Notes under the pieces: model-generated | What the model saw: the letters and a program-made list of their open reading frames with translations, nothing else | Database searches by the model: none | What the model was told of the DNA's origin: nothing | NCBI RefSeq assembly: GCF_023657595.1 | Contig: NZ_CP098323.1 | Location: 3,434,001 to 3,498,000, forward strand | DNA: 64,000 bases | Direction: 5' to 3' | Source of the DNA: Cytobacillus firmus | GTDB taxonomy: Bacteria; Bacillota; Bacilli; Bacillales; Cytobacillaceae | Shown here: positions 28,156 to 37,535 of the stretch, in pieces | Layout of the letters: every line of letters begins with the position of its first letter | Numbering within the stretch: position 1 is the stretch's first letter | Position numbers and translations under genes: made by a program

Positions 28156-28923
28156 TTATTTGCTTTCAAGGCCAGAAATGAATTCAGCAAGCTTTTGAAG
28201 TTCTTCATCAGAGCCTTTGAACATTCCTGCAGGCATAGCGCCTTTACCGTTTTTAGCAATGTCAGCAACTTCTTCAGGTGTTAACCCAGTGTCAACAAGT
28301 GCAGGTGAACCTGCACCACCCTGAAGATCTCCTCCGTGGCAGGAAATACAGCCGTTTGCTTCAAAAATCTTGTAGCCTTCGTCTTCTTTATCAAACTCTA
28401 CTTCAGCCACAATCTTACCTTGCTGTGCAGCCGCTTCCCAGTCATGGTGGGCAACTGATTCCCAAGTCAGATAAGTGATGCCGGCTAGAGCCAATAGCAT
28501 AAAGCCGGTTGCTAAAGGACGCTTGGACGGACGGCGTTCAGGTCCGCGGTCAATGAATGGTGCAAGCAGCAATGCTCCGAATGCAAGACCCGGAATAATG
28601 AAAGCACCGATTGCATTATAAGGTCCGGATGCATAGCTGTATTTCAGAAGCTGGTACAAGAACAGGAAGTACCAGTCTGGCAGCGGAATATAAGCTGTAT
28701 CACTTGGATCAGCAATTTTTTCTAACGGCGGCTCATGCGCAATTGTCAAGCATAGGAAACCGATGAGGAATACAGCCCCTACCATCCATTCCTTTAACAG
28801 GAAGTTTGGCCAGAATGCTTCTGTTTTTCCTGGATATTCCGAATAGTCTTTCGGAATATTCGGTTTGCGTTCTGCAGGAACACGAGAGTCACCTACGAAT
28901 TTCATACCTTTACCACGATGCAT
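28156..28923 (-). CDS. qcrC: Menaquinol-cytochrome c reductase cytochrome b/c subunit
   Basis: Fusion of a subunit IV-like membrane part (helices about 45-62, 105-123, 138-153) with a C-terminal cytochrome c domain. The haem attachment site CISCH is at 192-196, with a methionine-rich loop (GKGAMPAGMFKG) for the axial ligand. 255 residues, as in B. subtilis QcrC. GGAGGGG precedes the ATG. Last gene of qcrA-qcrB-qcrC; receives electrons from the Rieske protein and passes them to cytochrome c oxidase. Confidence 0.95.
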   Translation of the reverse strand: MHRGKGMKFVGDSRVPAERKPNIPKDYSEYPGKTEAFWPNFLLKEWMVGAVFLIGFLCLTIAHEPPLEKIADPSDTAYIPLPDWYFLFLYQLLKYSYASGPYNAIGAFIIPGLAFGALLLAPFIDRGPERRPSKRPLATGFMLLALAGITYLTWESVAHHDWEAAAQQGKIVAEVEFDKEDEGYKIFEANGCISCHGGDLQGGAGSPALVDTGLTPEEVADIAKNGKGAMPAGMFKGSDEELQKLAEFISGLESK

Positions 28924-28966
28924 TGGGCGATTTCCCCTCCTTTTGCAATGATCAAAAAATTATTTC

Positions 28967-29641
28967 TTACAACGGTCCTGAAATACCCTGCTTACGAATC
29001 ATAATAAAGTGGGCAGCCATTAACCCGAATAATGCAGCCGGTAAGAAGAATACATGGATAGCAAAGAATCGGGTGATCGTCTGCGCGCCGACAATATCAG
29101 AATGTCCTGCAATAAGTATTTTCAGATATTCTCCAATCAGCGGAGTTGATTCTACGATCTGGATTGTTACTTTTGTAGCGAAAAGGGCTTTCATATCCCA
29201 AGGCAATAAGTAACCAGTCAGTCCAAGTGCAAGCATAATGAAGAAAATAAGCACTCCGACAACCCAGTTTAATTCACGGGGCTTCTTATAAGCTCCCTGG
29301 AAGAAAACACGTAACGTATGTAGGAACATCATTACGATTACCAAACTTGCTCCCCAGTGGTGCATTCCGCGGACAATCTGCCCGAATGCAACATGGTTTT
29401 GAAGATAATACACGGATTCCCATGCATTTTTGATATCCGGAACATAGTACATTGTCAGGAACATACCGGATAAGATTTGAATTACAGTAACGAAGAACGT
29501 CAGACCGCCAAAACAGTAAACGAATGCAGAGAAATGATGTGCAGGGTTTACATGCTCAGGCACTTCATGGTCAGCAATATCCCGCCAGATCGGCGTAATA
29601 TCTAAACGCTCATCTACCCAATCATAAATTTTGTTTAACAA
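28967..29641 (-). CDS. qcrB: Menaquinol-cytochrome c reductase cytochrome b subunit
   Basis: Short b6-type cytochrome b (224 residues, four membrane helices) with paired haem histidines (RGMHHWGASL, TRFFAIHVFFLP). C43 (AFVYCFGG) is the cysteine that binds the extra haem c_i in B. subtilis. The sequence is almost identical to B. subtilis QcrB from memory. The start is TTG 29641, with GGAGG 8 bases upstream; no ATG is available. It overlaps nothing and lies 3 bp after qcrA. Confidence 0.95.
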   Translation of the reverse strand: MLNKIYDWVDERLDITPIWRDIADHEVPEHVNPAHHFSAFVYCFGGLTFFVTVIQILSGMFLTMYYVPDIKNAWESVYYLQNHVAFGQIVRGMHHWGASLVIVMMFLHTLRVFFQGAYKKPRELNWVVGVLIFFIMLALGLTGYLLPWDMKALFATKVTIQIVESTPLIGEYLKILIAGHSDIVGAQTITRFFAIHVFFLPAALFGLMAAHFIMIRKQGISGPL

Positions 29642-29644
29642 TTA

Positions 29645-30151
29645 TTACGCCTCCTTTCGCGGTTCAGCCTTGCCTAAATACAAGAAGCCATCTTTTTCTT
29701 TGTAAGGAAATACATCAAGTGATGCAACCGGCGGTGTACCTGGAACGTTTGTCCCATCCTTTGTATAAAGGCCGCCATGGCAAGGGCAATAGAAATGATC
29801 AGGGTTTGACTTGTCAGTATTCCAGTCAACTACGCACCCTAAATGCTTACATACTGGAGACAATGCAACAATTTCACCTTTATCATCCTTATAAACCCAA
29901 GCAGTGCCGGTAACTTCGGATGTGTACCATGCATCCTGCTGCTCGTAAGTGTAATCAACCCTTGTCGGCTTTTCGGTAATTTCAGCCACTTTTTGCTTTG
30001 TTGGAATAAAATCACTTTCACCAGCTGCCTGCAATACAGGATCAACCGCAAAACGGACCATCGGCATAAGCATGCCTGCTGCCATGAAACCGCCTACACC
30101 AGTAAGTGTATAGTTCAGGAATTGACGTCTAGAAACTCGATTTTTGCTCAT
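29645..30151 (-). CDS. qcrA: Menaquinol-cytochrome c reductase Rieske iron-sulfur subunit
   Basis: Rieske 2Fe-2S protein of 168 residues. Cluster ligands are C101/H103 (CKH) and C122/H125 (CPCH), and C106 with C124 form the usual disulfide. The N-terminus (SRRQFLNYTLTGVGGF) is a twin-arginine signal-anchor. GAGGGGGGAAAAGT precedes the ATG. First gene of the operon, with a clear promoter upstream. Confidence 0.96.
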   Translation of the reverse strand: MSKNRVSRRQFLNYTLTGVGGFMAAGMLMPMVRFAVDPVLQAAGESDFIPTKQKVAEITEKPTRVDYTYEQQDAWYTSEVTGTAWVYKDDKGEIVALSPVCKHLGCVVDWNTDKSNPDHFYCPCHGGLYTKDGTNVPGTPPVASLDVFPYKEKDGFLYLGKAEPRKEA

Positions 30152-30224
30152 ACTTTTCCCCCCTCTATTATGAAGTTAAGTCCAACGGACAAAATTCAAC
30201 ACAATATAAAACTAGGACATAACA

Positions 30225-30253
30225 ATGATATATCAATCTTTATGCAAGGTCAA
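30225..30253 (-). promoter_or_regulatory. Sigma-A-type promoter of qcrABC
   Basis: TTGACC and TATCAT are spaced by 17 bases on the minus strand, about 75 bp upstream of qcrA. Confidence 0.65.
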
Positions 30254-30300
30254 TATAATCCTTTGGCGAAACATGTAAATAGAGCGACTTAACATTCACA

Positions 30301-30765
30301 CTATTCACCATTTTGCCACTTTTGCACAAAAAGATTCAGCAGCTGTTTCACCTGGTCATCCAGAATGGAATTCCGATAATTCTCATCCATATGCTCAAGA
30401 GGCAGGGATGGCAGCCAAATTAAGCCTCCTTGCAGCCGGTCTTCGAACGTTTTCCACATGCTGTCCGAAGTTAATAGGAAAATATGCTTAAATCCCTGTG
30501 CCTTCAATTCTGATTCCCATTGGCCCAGGCCGCTGATCATGCTCTCTTCTGATGCCGGTTTCAGATAGGCATATCCAGGCAGCATGATAAGGCGTCCTCT
30601 GAATTGCCTTTCAAGCTGCACACTTAGAAGTGATATAAATTCTGTCATCGCTACAGACTGCTTGATATCATCGCCAAATGATACAGGAAGGAGCGGCAGA
30701 ACAGCAGTGTCTACATATTGCTTTTCTTTTAGGAACATGTCGATATCCTGTGATATCCATTTCAT
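30301..30765 (-). CDS. ypiF: YpiF family protein (DUF2487)
   Basis: This 154-residue soluble protein matches YpiF/DUF2487. ATG 30765 is chosen because GGAG sits 8 bases upstream; the GTG at 30774 overlaps that site. It lies between ypiB and qcrA as in B. subtilis. The molecular role is not known; the conserved link to qcrABC hints at support of the cytochrome bc complex, which is inference. Confidence 0.8.
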   Translation of the reverse strand: MKWISQDIDMFLKEKQYVDTAVLPLLPVSFGDDIKQSVAMTEFISLLSVQLERQFRGRLIMLPGYAYLKPASEESMISGLGQWESELKAQGFKHIFLLTSDSMWKTFEDRLQGGLIWLPSLPLEHMDENYRNSILDDQVKQLLNLFVQKWQNGE

Positions 30766-30846
30766 ATCATTCACTCCATTACATATATTTGCCTTCCTTA
30801 ATATATCATTAATGCTTAGAGTGCTTCAAATCAGAGAATGCAGGCA

Positions 30847-30880
30847 AAATAAAAGCCCTGCTTTTATAAAAGCAAGGCTT
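30847..30880 (-). terminator. Terminator of ypiB
   Basis: GCCTTGCTTTTAT pairs with ATAAAAGCAGGGC and is followed by TTTTATTTT on the minus strand, overlapping the ypiB stop. Confidence 0.8.
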
Positions 30881-31424
30881 AAGTAGTTTCTAATCTATTC
30901 AGCTGCTGAGTTAGAACGTTAAAAGCTTTTTTATCCTGCTTATCCAATGCTTCATCAATGAGCTCAAGGAGTTTCTCTCTTCTGAACTTTTCCAGGCTTT
31001 CTGTCAGGAACCTTTCGGCGATCAGCCGATCCTTTTCGTTTATCTGAAGTGTCTTTGGCATAAAGGGATTTTCCTCCATGACCGCTGCATACTGATGAGC
31101 CTTATTTGAAGCATGGAAATTAAGCTGGATATAAATCTCTTCATCCCTGTTTAAGCGGATATCATGGAAGGACTTCTCCGCATCTGTGGTCATTACATTC
31201 TCTTTGTAAAAACGGAAAGGAACTTCATCCACACAATGGGTCGACATGATGAGGCCTCTTGGGCAATACTGTGCCTGCTCCACAAAATGCACCTTTTCCA
31301 TAAGCTGGTCATGACTCATCAAATAATTGAGAATCCAAACACATTCTCTTCTTTTGAGCTGATAATGGTTTAAAAACCAGCGGATAAAATCTTTCTTCTC
31401 GTTGACAGATACAGGGGTCGCCAT
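30879..31424 (-). CDS. ypiB: UPF0302/IDEAL-domain protein YpiB
   Basis: This 181-residue cytosolic protein has a conserved N-terminal UPF0302 region ([29 protein letters not shown]) and a C-terminal IDEAL-type helix ([20 protein letters not shown]). AGAGGAGGG precedes the ATG. It lies between ypiA and ypiF. No enzymatic motif is visible; IDEAL helices are usually protein-interaction elements. Confidence 0.85.
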   Translation of the reverse strand: MATPVSVNEKKDFIRWFLNHYQLKRRECVWILNYLMSHDQLMEKVHFVEQAQYCPRGLIMSTHCVDEVPFRFYKENVMTTDAEKSFHDIRLNRDEEIYIQLNFHASNKAHQYAAVMEENPFMPKTLQINEKDRLIAERFLTESLEKFRREKLLELIDEALDKQDKKAFNVLTQQLNRLETT

Positions 31425-31497
31425 TTTTGATTCCCTCCTCTGCTTACAGACAAATTTGGTCTTACTGAAACTGCATTAAGGATAGACACTGCCTTTT

Positions 31498-32760
31498 TTA
31501 ATCAAGTAAATCATCCGTGAGTCGCTGCAGCACATCCAGATATTCCTCATTGCCAGGCTCCAGTTCGGTTAATGTATTAAAAATTTCGGCAGCATCTTCC
31601 CTTTTTCCTTCCTCTGCTAAAAAATATCCGTAATCTGAAAGAAAATCCGGCTGCTGTTTAAAGAAAGTATATGCAAGCTGATATTTGTTTAATGCCTCTG
31701 AATATTTCTCTATATGCTGAAAGGCAACGGCTGAATCCCATATAAGCTGGGGCTCTTCCAGCTCGTTCAGCATTTCAGTGATTTCGATTACATCTTCATA
31801 TCTTTCCTGCTGGAGGAGAAGTTTATTTAAAAGAATGGCTGCCTGGACATATTCGGGATCCAGTGCAAGAGCCTGCCTGAACATATCTTCTGATTCTTTT
31901 TCATTGCCATTTTTCAAGGCAAGCTTCCCGCCATAGAAGAATAATTCTTTGTTAAATTCGTCCTGTTTTATGCCTTCCTTGACTGCTTCCAGGCCGTTGC
32001 CTGCTTCTTCCTCCCGCTCGTATGCCTGAGCAAGGTATAAATACAGTGAATGATACTCGGGATCCAGCTCCTTCAGTTCAGTCAATTTTTCAATGGCTGT
32101 ACGGTTAAAGCCGGCTTGAAGCGCTGTAAAAGCATAACTGAAAAGGGTATTAATCTCCAGTTTGTCATCAAGCGCTTTTTCGTAGTATGGAAGGGCTTCT
32201 TCAAAAGCTCCGCCTGCACTGAGAATATCCGCCAATCTCTGATTTACATTTATGCCTGCAATGATTTCCTCTTTCCTGAGAACATTTTCATAAATCCGCT
32301 TTGCTTCCAGGAACCGTCCCTGCTCTGCATAAAGTTCACCCAGGGCAAAATCTACAATTATCTCATCAGGCAATATTTCTTTTGCTTTCAGGAGCTTTTG
32401 TTCGCTGACCTCAAATAGACCATCCATCTGATAAAGGTCTGCTAATAAGAGAAGCGACTGCGGAAAGCTCGGATCATGTTCATTTATTCTTTCAAGGACA
32501 AGGATGGCTTCCTCTTCATTTCCAAGATCAATATGTGTTTCAGCCAGCAGAACGAGCAGTTCTCCTTCTTCAGGATATGCTTCCAGAAGCCGTTCATATA
32601 AGGCCTTTGATTCCTCAAGGAACCCGTACTGGAACAGTTCTTCTGCCAGCAGGAACCTTTCTTCATGGGAACCATCCAGCAGTATTTGCTGATAGTTCTC
32701 CAACGCTTCTTCATGATGACCGTTTTCTAAAAGAGTAATGATTTTATTTACTTTATCCAT
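31498..32760 (-). CDS. ypiA: Tetratricopeptide-repeat protein YpiA
   Basis: This 420-residue soluble protein consists almost entirely of TPR-like helix pairs (for example residues 16-50, 50-84, 152-186, 323-357) and has no catalytic motif, so it is probably a protein-interaction scaffold. It lies between the unrecognised 301-residue gene and ypiB; in B. subtilis ypiA directly follows aroE. Function unknown. Confidence 0.85.
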   Translation of the reverse strand: MDKVNKIITLLENGHHEEALENYQQILLDGSHEERFLLAEELFQYGFLEESKALYERLLEAYPEEGELLVLLAETHIDLGNEEEAILVLERINEHDPSFPQSLLLLADLYQMDGLFEVSEQKLLKAKEILPDEIIVDFALGELYAEQGRFLEAKRIYENVLRKEEIIAGINVNQRLADILSAGGAFEEALPYYEKALDDKLEINTLFSYAFTALQAGFNRTAIEKLTELKELDPEYHSLYLYLAQAYEREEEAGNGLEAVKEGIKQDEFNKELFFYGGKLALKNGNEKESEDMFRQALALDPEYVQAAILLNKLLLQQERYEDVIEITEMLNELEEPQLIWDSAVAFQHIEKYSEALNKYQLAYTFFKQQPDFLSDYGYFLAEEGKREDAAEIFNTLTELEPGNEEYLDVLQRLTDDLLD

Positions 32761-32779
32761 ACTAAATTCCTTTCGAATG

Positions 32780-33685
32780 CTAATCGGCTATTTTAAAATA
32801 AGCTGGTGTGCTGATTTTAACATGCTCTCCGAAACCTGAACGAAAAATCACTTCTTGTCCGGCTCTAATCACTTTTCCCTTCAGTACAGTGACAGCAAGT
32901 TTATCTCTATGATAATGAAACAGCTGTGATTCTTCAACGGTAAGACCTTCTTCAGGTTTTTTAAATAAATTATAACTGACTTCCCCGCCCTGAAGAATAT
33001 TCCCTTTTAAAGGGTAAATCCCGGCTTTGGACAGAACTGACCTGGATAAAGGCTCGTGTTCCATCAGCTCATTCGGCACCGAAGGTATTTTCTCTTCCTG
33101 CATCAGTTTTGCCCATACTGTATTTATTCTGCTTTTCTCCTTTTCATTCCTGCCTGCAAAGATGGGTGCAAGCGGACAATTATAAGGAAACATTGCTTCA
33201 CGAAGCCATCCCCATGGAACTTGTTCAAGCTCCTGTGCATCCTGTATTTCAACAAAAACAACAGGAACTTTTTCTCTCTTGGATTTCCTCATAAAAGAAG
33301 GGGTGAGGAGACGGACAGGAATTTTCACACCAATAATATAATCAATCGGGCTGCTTAATAATCTTGCCTTAAAGCTTTTAAGATCACTCTTCAAAGAATA
33401 TTCATGCTTTACAGGCACGGCTGTCAGGAAGGCTGTACATCCTTTTAATATGAACTCCCGGATATAATACTCTTTGAGTTCTGAAAAAGGCATTTCCAGC
33501 GGGATAGATGTGTCCAGAACCACATATCCTGCAGACATAATAAATGCACCCGCATCCATTCTTGTAAACTGAAACCTTTTCATTTCAGCCTGCATCAGTG
33601 AAATCTCATTATTTCTTATCAGCATTGATGTTTTTAACAGCTTGTCTCCCTTTAGCAGATTTGCATTCTCAATAATATATGTCAT
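32780..33685 (-). CDS. Unrecognised protein, weakly amidohydrolase-like ends
   Basis: This 301-residue soluble protein is not one I recognise. The first 40 residues (IIENANLLKGDKLLKTSMLIRNNEI) and the last 40 (LKGKVIRAGQEVIFRSGFGEHV) resemble the small beta-domain that frames amidohydrolase barrels. The middle lacks HxH and the other metal ligands, so an active amidohydrolase is unlikely. GAGGGTGG precedes the ATG. It sits between aroA and ypiA, where B. subtilis has no gene that I recall; the 20-bp gap to ypiA suggests co-expression. Confidence 0.55.
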   Translation of the reverse strand: MTYIIENANLLKGDKLLKTSMLIRNNEISLMQAEMKRFQFTRMDAGAFIMSAGYVVLDTSIPLEMPFSELKEYYIREFILKGCTAFLTAVPVKHEYSLKSDLKSFKARLLSSPIDYIIGVKIPVRLLTPSFMRKSKREKVPVVFVEIQDAQELEQVPWGWLREAMFPYNCPLAPIFAGRNEKEKSRINTVWAKLMQEEKIPSVPNELMEHEPLSRSVLSKAGIYPLKGNILQGGEVSYNLFKKPEEGLTVEESQLFHYHRDKLAVTVLKGKVIRAGQEVIFRSGFGEHVKISTPAYFKIAD

Positions 33686-33753
33686 AAAACCACCCTCTTA
33701 AACGGTCTTATGACAAGCTATGAAATTTTCAGATAAATATGACTGCTTTAACA

Positions 33754-33785
33754 GAAAAAAAGAGCTGCAGGAATACAGCCCTTTC
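33754..33785 (-). terminator. Terminator of aroA
   Basis: Imperfect hairpin (AGGGCTGTA with TGCAGCTCT) followed by a seven-T run on the minus strand, 20 bp after aroA. Confidence 0.65.
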
Positions 33786-33804
33786 TTTTTTCAATGAAGG
33801 TATT

Positions 33805-35097
33805 TCAATCTGAAATAAGGCTATCTAAATGATCAAAAAACGACGGATAGGATACAGAGATCGCTTCTTCCTGCTGAAGGTGAACTTCGCCTTTTGAAAT
33901 AGCAGCAGCTATTGCCAGCATCATGCCGATGCGATGGTCTCCATGACTTGAGACAGTTCCACCTGAAAGAGATGATTTCCCCCTGATAACCATCCCATCT
34001 TCTGTAGCAGTAATCACGGCTCCAAGCTTTGAAAGTTCATTGACAACCGTATCAATGCGATTCGTTTCCTTCACCTTAAGTTCCTCTGCATCCTTAATTA
34101 CTGTTTCTCCCTCTGCTTGTGTTGCGAGCAGGGCAATAATTGGAATTTCATCGATAAGCCGGGGAATGAGCGCCCCTTCGATAACTGTTCCTTTAAGTTT
34201 AGAAGTCCTGATGGTAATATCCCCTGCAGGCTCAGCTGATCCATTTTCATACGGCTCAATACTGAAATCTGCACCCATCTGCTGCAGCACTTCAAGGATG
34301 CCGGTTCTTGTAGGATTCAGTCCAACGTTTTTCAAAGTAATTTCACTATTAGGCACAATGGCTCCTGCAGCCAGAAAGAAGGCAGCAGAGGAGATGTCAC
34401 CGGGAACATGAATTTCTGTCCCTGTCAGTGTTTGGCCTCCCTTAATCCGAATGGTTTGCCCATCTGCTGCAACTTCCCCGCCAAATTGTGTGATCATTCT
34501 TTCAGTATGATCACGTGTCTTCACAGGTTCAATAATGACTGTTTCGCCGCTTGCCTGCAGGCCGGCAAAGAGCAGTGCTGATTTAACCTGTGCACTCGCG
34601 ACAGGAAGCTCATATGTTACTCCACACAAGGGGCCGCCAATGACTGATAAGGGGGTGAATTCTCCATTCTTCCTGCCATGAATCTTTGCACCAAATAAAC
34701 TTAGTGGCGCGGTCACTCTTGTCATCGGCCTTTTTGCGATGGATTCATCTCCTACAAGGACTGAATGGAACGGACGGCCAGCCAGAATCCCCATCATAAG
34801 ACGTATCGTCGTACCTGAATTCCCAACATCCAGAATATCAGCCGGTTCCTGTAATCCATCCATTCCCCGCCCCATAATGATAACTTTATTGCCTTCCTGC
34901 TCAATAGTTACTCCGAGCTTGCGGAAGCAGGCTATCGTACTAAGGCAGTCCTCTCCGGGCAGAAAATTAGTTACAGCAGTCTTCCCCTTTGCAATAGACC
35001 CAAACATGACAGAACGATGTGATATGGATTTATCACCGGGTATCGCTATTTCTCCGCTTAAACCTTTGACATTTGACTTCAATTTTGCCAGTTTCAT
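33805..35097 (-). CDS. aroA: 3-phosphoshikimate 1-carboxyvinyltransferase (EPSP synthase)
   Basis: Sixth step of the shikimate pathway, joining PEP to shikimate 3-phosphate. The 430-residue protein has [18 protein letters not shown] (PEP/substrate lysine and Ser-Arg) near the N-terminus and [15 protein letters not shown] (about 93-107), the latter in the class II pattern. Called aroE in B. subtilis. GGGTGATGATAG precedes the ATG. Follows tyrA after 35 bp. Confidence 0.95.
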   Translation of the reverse strand: MKLAKLKSNVKGLSGEIAIPGDKSISHRSVMFGSIAKGKTAVTNFLPGEDCLSTIACFRKLGVTIEQEGNKVIIMGRGMDGLQEPADILDVGNSGTTIRLMMGILAGRPFHSVLVGDESIAKRPMTRVTAPLSLFGAKIHGRKNGEFTPLSVIGGPLCGVTYELPVASAQVKSALLFAGLQASGETVIIEPVKTRDHTERMITQFGGEVAADGQTIRIKGGQTLTGTEIHVPGDISSAAFFLAAGAIVPNSEITLKNVGLNPTRTGILEVLQQMGADFSIEPYENGSAEPAGDITIRTSKLKGTVIEGALIPRLIDEIPIIALLATQAEGETVIKDAEELKVKETNRIDTVVNELSKLGAVITATEDGMVIRGKSSLSGGTVSSHGDHRIGMMLAIAAAISKGEVHLQQEEAISVSYPSFFDHLDSLISD

Positions 35098-35132
35098 CTA
35101 TCATCACCCTTTGCTGGATTAATAAATTCGCT

Positions 35133-36239
35133 CTATAGACCGATGGTTGTTTCATAGCTTGTATACTGTTCCAGGCAATTGATTGCCCGATCCCTGTCCT
35201 CTTCCGTTTGAAAGCTTATAACCAGAACTCCATAAATTTCTTCTCTTGTCTCCAGGATTCGAATATTCGTTATGCTGATTTCTTCCTTTGCCAAATATCC
35301 AGTGATTTCTGAAATGACACCAGGGTAGTCCGGTACATCCACGAACAGATCATAAAATGCCGGAATTGCCCCTTTTTCTTTTTGCGGCAGTTCATCCCTG
35401 AACATTTTTGCATGGGAAAAATATTCAAATATACCCTCGCTGTTTTCCTGTCTGAGGATTGATTTTACTAACTCCATTTCTCCCTGCCAATCCTCCATTA
35501 ACTTAAGCAGCACTTCTTTATTCTGAAGAAGAATATCCCTCCACATAGCGGGGCTGCTGGAGGCAATCCTGGTAATATCCCTAAAGCCTCCAGCTGCCAG
35601 TCTTGGAATCAGCTTGTGCGAACGGCTTGTTTTTTCTGCCTGATGGACAAGGGAAGCAGCTATCATATGCGGAAAATGGCTGACGATCCCGGTTATATAA
35701 TCATGTTCATCGGGAGCTATGGTAAGAAATTTCGCTTTTGTTCCTGATAGCCATTCTTTTAACCTTTCAACTTCTGCCGGAGCAATATGCTCTTCAGGAG
35801 TGAGCAGATAAAAGGCATTCTCAAAAAGCAAATCTTTTGCTGCAGTGACACCGCTCTTATGGGAGCCAGCCATTGGATGCCCTCCGATAAAAGTAATTCC
35901 TTTTTCCTTTAGCACCTTTGCGCAGCTGACAATTTCTTTTTTCGTGCTGCCTGCATCCGAAATGATGACGCTGTTTTTCAATTCACACTCTTTTAAAATA
36001 TGTATAATTTTTTGAGTCTCCTGTACAGGTGCAGCTATTAAAATCAAATCTGCGTCCCTTGCCCCATCTTTAATAGTAGCAGAAATTTCGTCTGCGACCC
36101 CAAGCATTTGGGCAAGGCGCCCCTGCTCTTTATTTACATCAAAGCCGATGATCATGCTTTCGCTATGTTTTCTTTTTATTGATAGGGCCAAAGAACCTCC
36201 GATCAAACCAAGGCCAATAATAAAGATCTTCCCTCTCAT
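35133..36239 (-). CDS. tyrA: Prephenate dehydrogenase with ACT domain
   Basis: NAD-dependent oxidative decarboxylation of prephenate to 4-hydroxyphenylpyruvate for tyrosine. The dinucleotide fold starts IIGLGLIGGSLA; GGHPMAGSHKSG and the catalytic His region follow. Residues about 298-368 form an ACT domain (DVPDYPGVISEITGYL), likely the tyrosine-feedback site. It lies downstream of hisC but is separated from it by a strong hairpin terminator. Confidence 0.95.
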   Translation of the reverse strand: MRGKIFIIGLGLIGGSLALSIKRKHSESMIIGFDVNKEQGRLAQMLGVADEISATIKDGARDADLILIAAPVQETQKIIHILKECELKNSVIISDAGSTKKEIVSCAKVLKEKGITFIGGHPMAGSHKSGVTAAKDLLFENAFYLLTPEEHIAPAEVERLKEWLSGTKAKFLTIAPDEHDYITGIVSHFPHMIAASLVHQAEKTSRSHKLIPRLAAGGFRDITRIASSSPAMWRDILLQNKEVLLKLMEDWQGEMELVKSILRQENSEGIFEYFSHAKMFRDELPQKEKGAIPAFYDLFVDVPDYPGVISEITGYLAKEEISITNIRILETREEIYGVLVISFQTEEDRDRAINCLEQYTSYETTIGL

Positions 36240-36255
36240 CCTCTCACCGCCTTTA

Positions 36256-36291
36256 TTAAAAATAATTCAGAGGCATACTTATGCCTCTGAA
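36256..36291 (-). terminator. Strong terminator between hisC and tyrA
   Basis: ATTCAGAGGCATA pairs perfectly (13 bp) with TATGCCTCTGAAT around a two-base centre and is followed on the minus strand by TATTTTTAATAAAG. It could split aroH/hisC transcripts from tyrA-aroA. Confidence 0.75.
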
Positions 36292-36335
36292 TGGATATCA
36301 AAAAAGTATTTAATCCTGTTAACCCCAAAAACTTC

Positions 36336-37436
36336 CTACAATGCTGCAGCCTGCTTTGCAAGATATTGACCCATTGCGGCAAGTACACCATCATTCTGTT
36401 CCTTAGAACCTACCGTTACACGGACATAGCCCTGGAAGCCAAGTGCCTTGCCGGACCGGACGATATACCCTTTTTCAAGTAAAAATTGAAACACCTCATC
36501 TGAATCGGCATTAAAATTGATTAATATGAAATTTCCTTGTGAAGGGTAATAACCCAGTCCATGCTCTTCACAGAAAGCATAGAATTGTTCGAGCCCTTCG
36601 CGATTTTTCCGTCTGCACTCTTCAATGAAATTCTGATCTCCTATGGCTGCAGCAGCGGCAGCCTGAGCAAACTTATTTACATTAAATGGCTCTCTTACCG
36701 GTTCGAGGGCTTTGATTGTTTGAGGATTTGCAATTCCATAGCCTACTCGAAGGCTTGCTAAGCCATAAATTTTCGAGAATGTACGCAGGACAATCAAATT
36801 TTCGTAATTCCTGATTAAATCCAATGTATTGCAGTAATCCTCTGCTGTAACATATTCATAATAAGCTTCATCAAGGACAACCAATACATCTTGAGGCACC
36901 TTTTTCAGGAATGAAAGCAATGCAGACTCATTAATATAGTTCCCTGTCGGATTGTTTGGACTGCACACCCAAACTACAGCTGTTTTTTCATCAATGGCAG
37001 CCAGCATTCCATCAAGATCATGCTCTCCTTCAACCAGTGGAATTTCCCTGATTTCCGCACCTTCTACCACAGCATTATGCCTATATTGCGGAAATGTAGG
37101 CGCCGCCATAACAGTATTGGTTTCCGGACTTAATAAAGCTCTGGAAATCATTTGAATAATTTCATCCGAGCCATTGCCAAAAATCAGCTGATCTTCCTGT
37201 ATGCTTAAGTGCCCAGCCAAAACCGACCTCAGCTCAGAAGCATAACCATCGGGATACAGGGCAAAAAATGATGGCGACTGATTCATCGTAAAAAGAACTT
37301 TTTCAGAGCATCCAAAAGGATTCTCATTTGAAGCAAGCTTAACTATTTGATTCAGTCCATATTCCTTTTTTACTTGATCAATTGATTTTCCCGGCTGGTA
37401 AGGAGTTAAATTCAACAGCTGTTCCTTCCATTTCAT
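36336..37436 (-). CDS. hisC: Histidinol-phosphate aminotransferase (also aromatic)
   Basis: PLP-dependent class II aminotransferase of 366 residues serving histidine synthesis; in Bacillus the same enzyme also transaminates aromatic keto acids, which explains its place in the aro cluster. Visible features: NENPFGCS, the NPTGNY motif, DEAYYEY and the PLP lysine in [26 protein letters not shown] precedes the ATG. In B. subtilis trpA would lie just upstream; here aroH does. Confidence 0.94.
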   Translation of the reverse strand: MKWKEQLLNLTPYQPGKSIDQVKKEYGLNQIVKLASNENPFGCSEKVLFTMNQSPSFFALYPDGYASELRSVLAGHLSIQEDQLIFGNGSDEIIQMISRALLSPETNTVMAAPTFPQYRHNAVVEGAEIREIPLVEGEHDLDGMLAAIDEKTAVVWVCSPNNPTGNYINESALLSFLKKVPQDVLVVLDEAYYEYVTAEDYCNTLDLIRNYENLIVLRTFSKIYGLASLRVGYGIANPQTIKALEPVREPFNVNKFAQAAAAAAIGDQNFIEECRRKNREGLEQFYAFCEEHGLGYYPSQGNFILINFNADSDEVFQFLLEKGYIVRSGKALGFQGYVRVTVGSKEQNDGVLAAMGQYLAKQAAAL

Positions 37437-37514
37437 TCAAATCCACCTCTTTTTTTATCACTTTCACTAATTATCGTATTAAAGCGTTGTTGATCTGCTC
37501 CTATATTATCACAA

Positions 37515-37535
37515 AACTCTCCATTAAGGAGAGTT
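37515..37535 (-). terminator. Hairpin overlapping the end of aroH
   Basis: AACTCTCC pairs with GGAGAGTT around a five-base loop, and TTTTGTG follows on the minus strand. It includes the aroH stop codon and lies in the 87-bp gap where the trp operon is missing. Confidence 0.6.
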
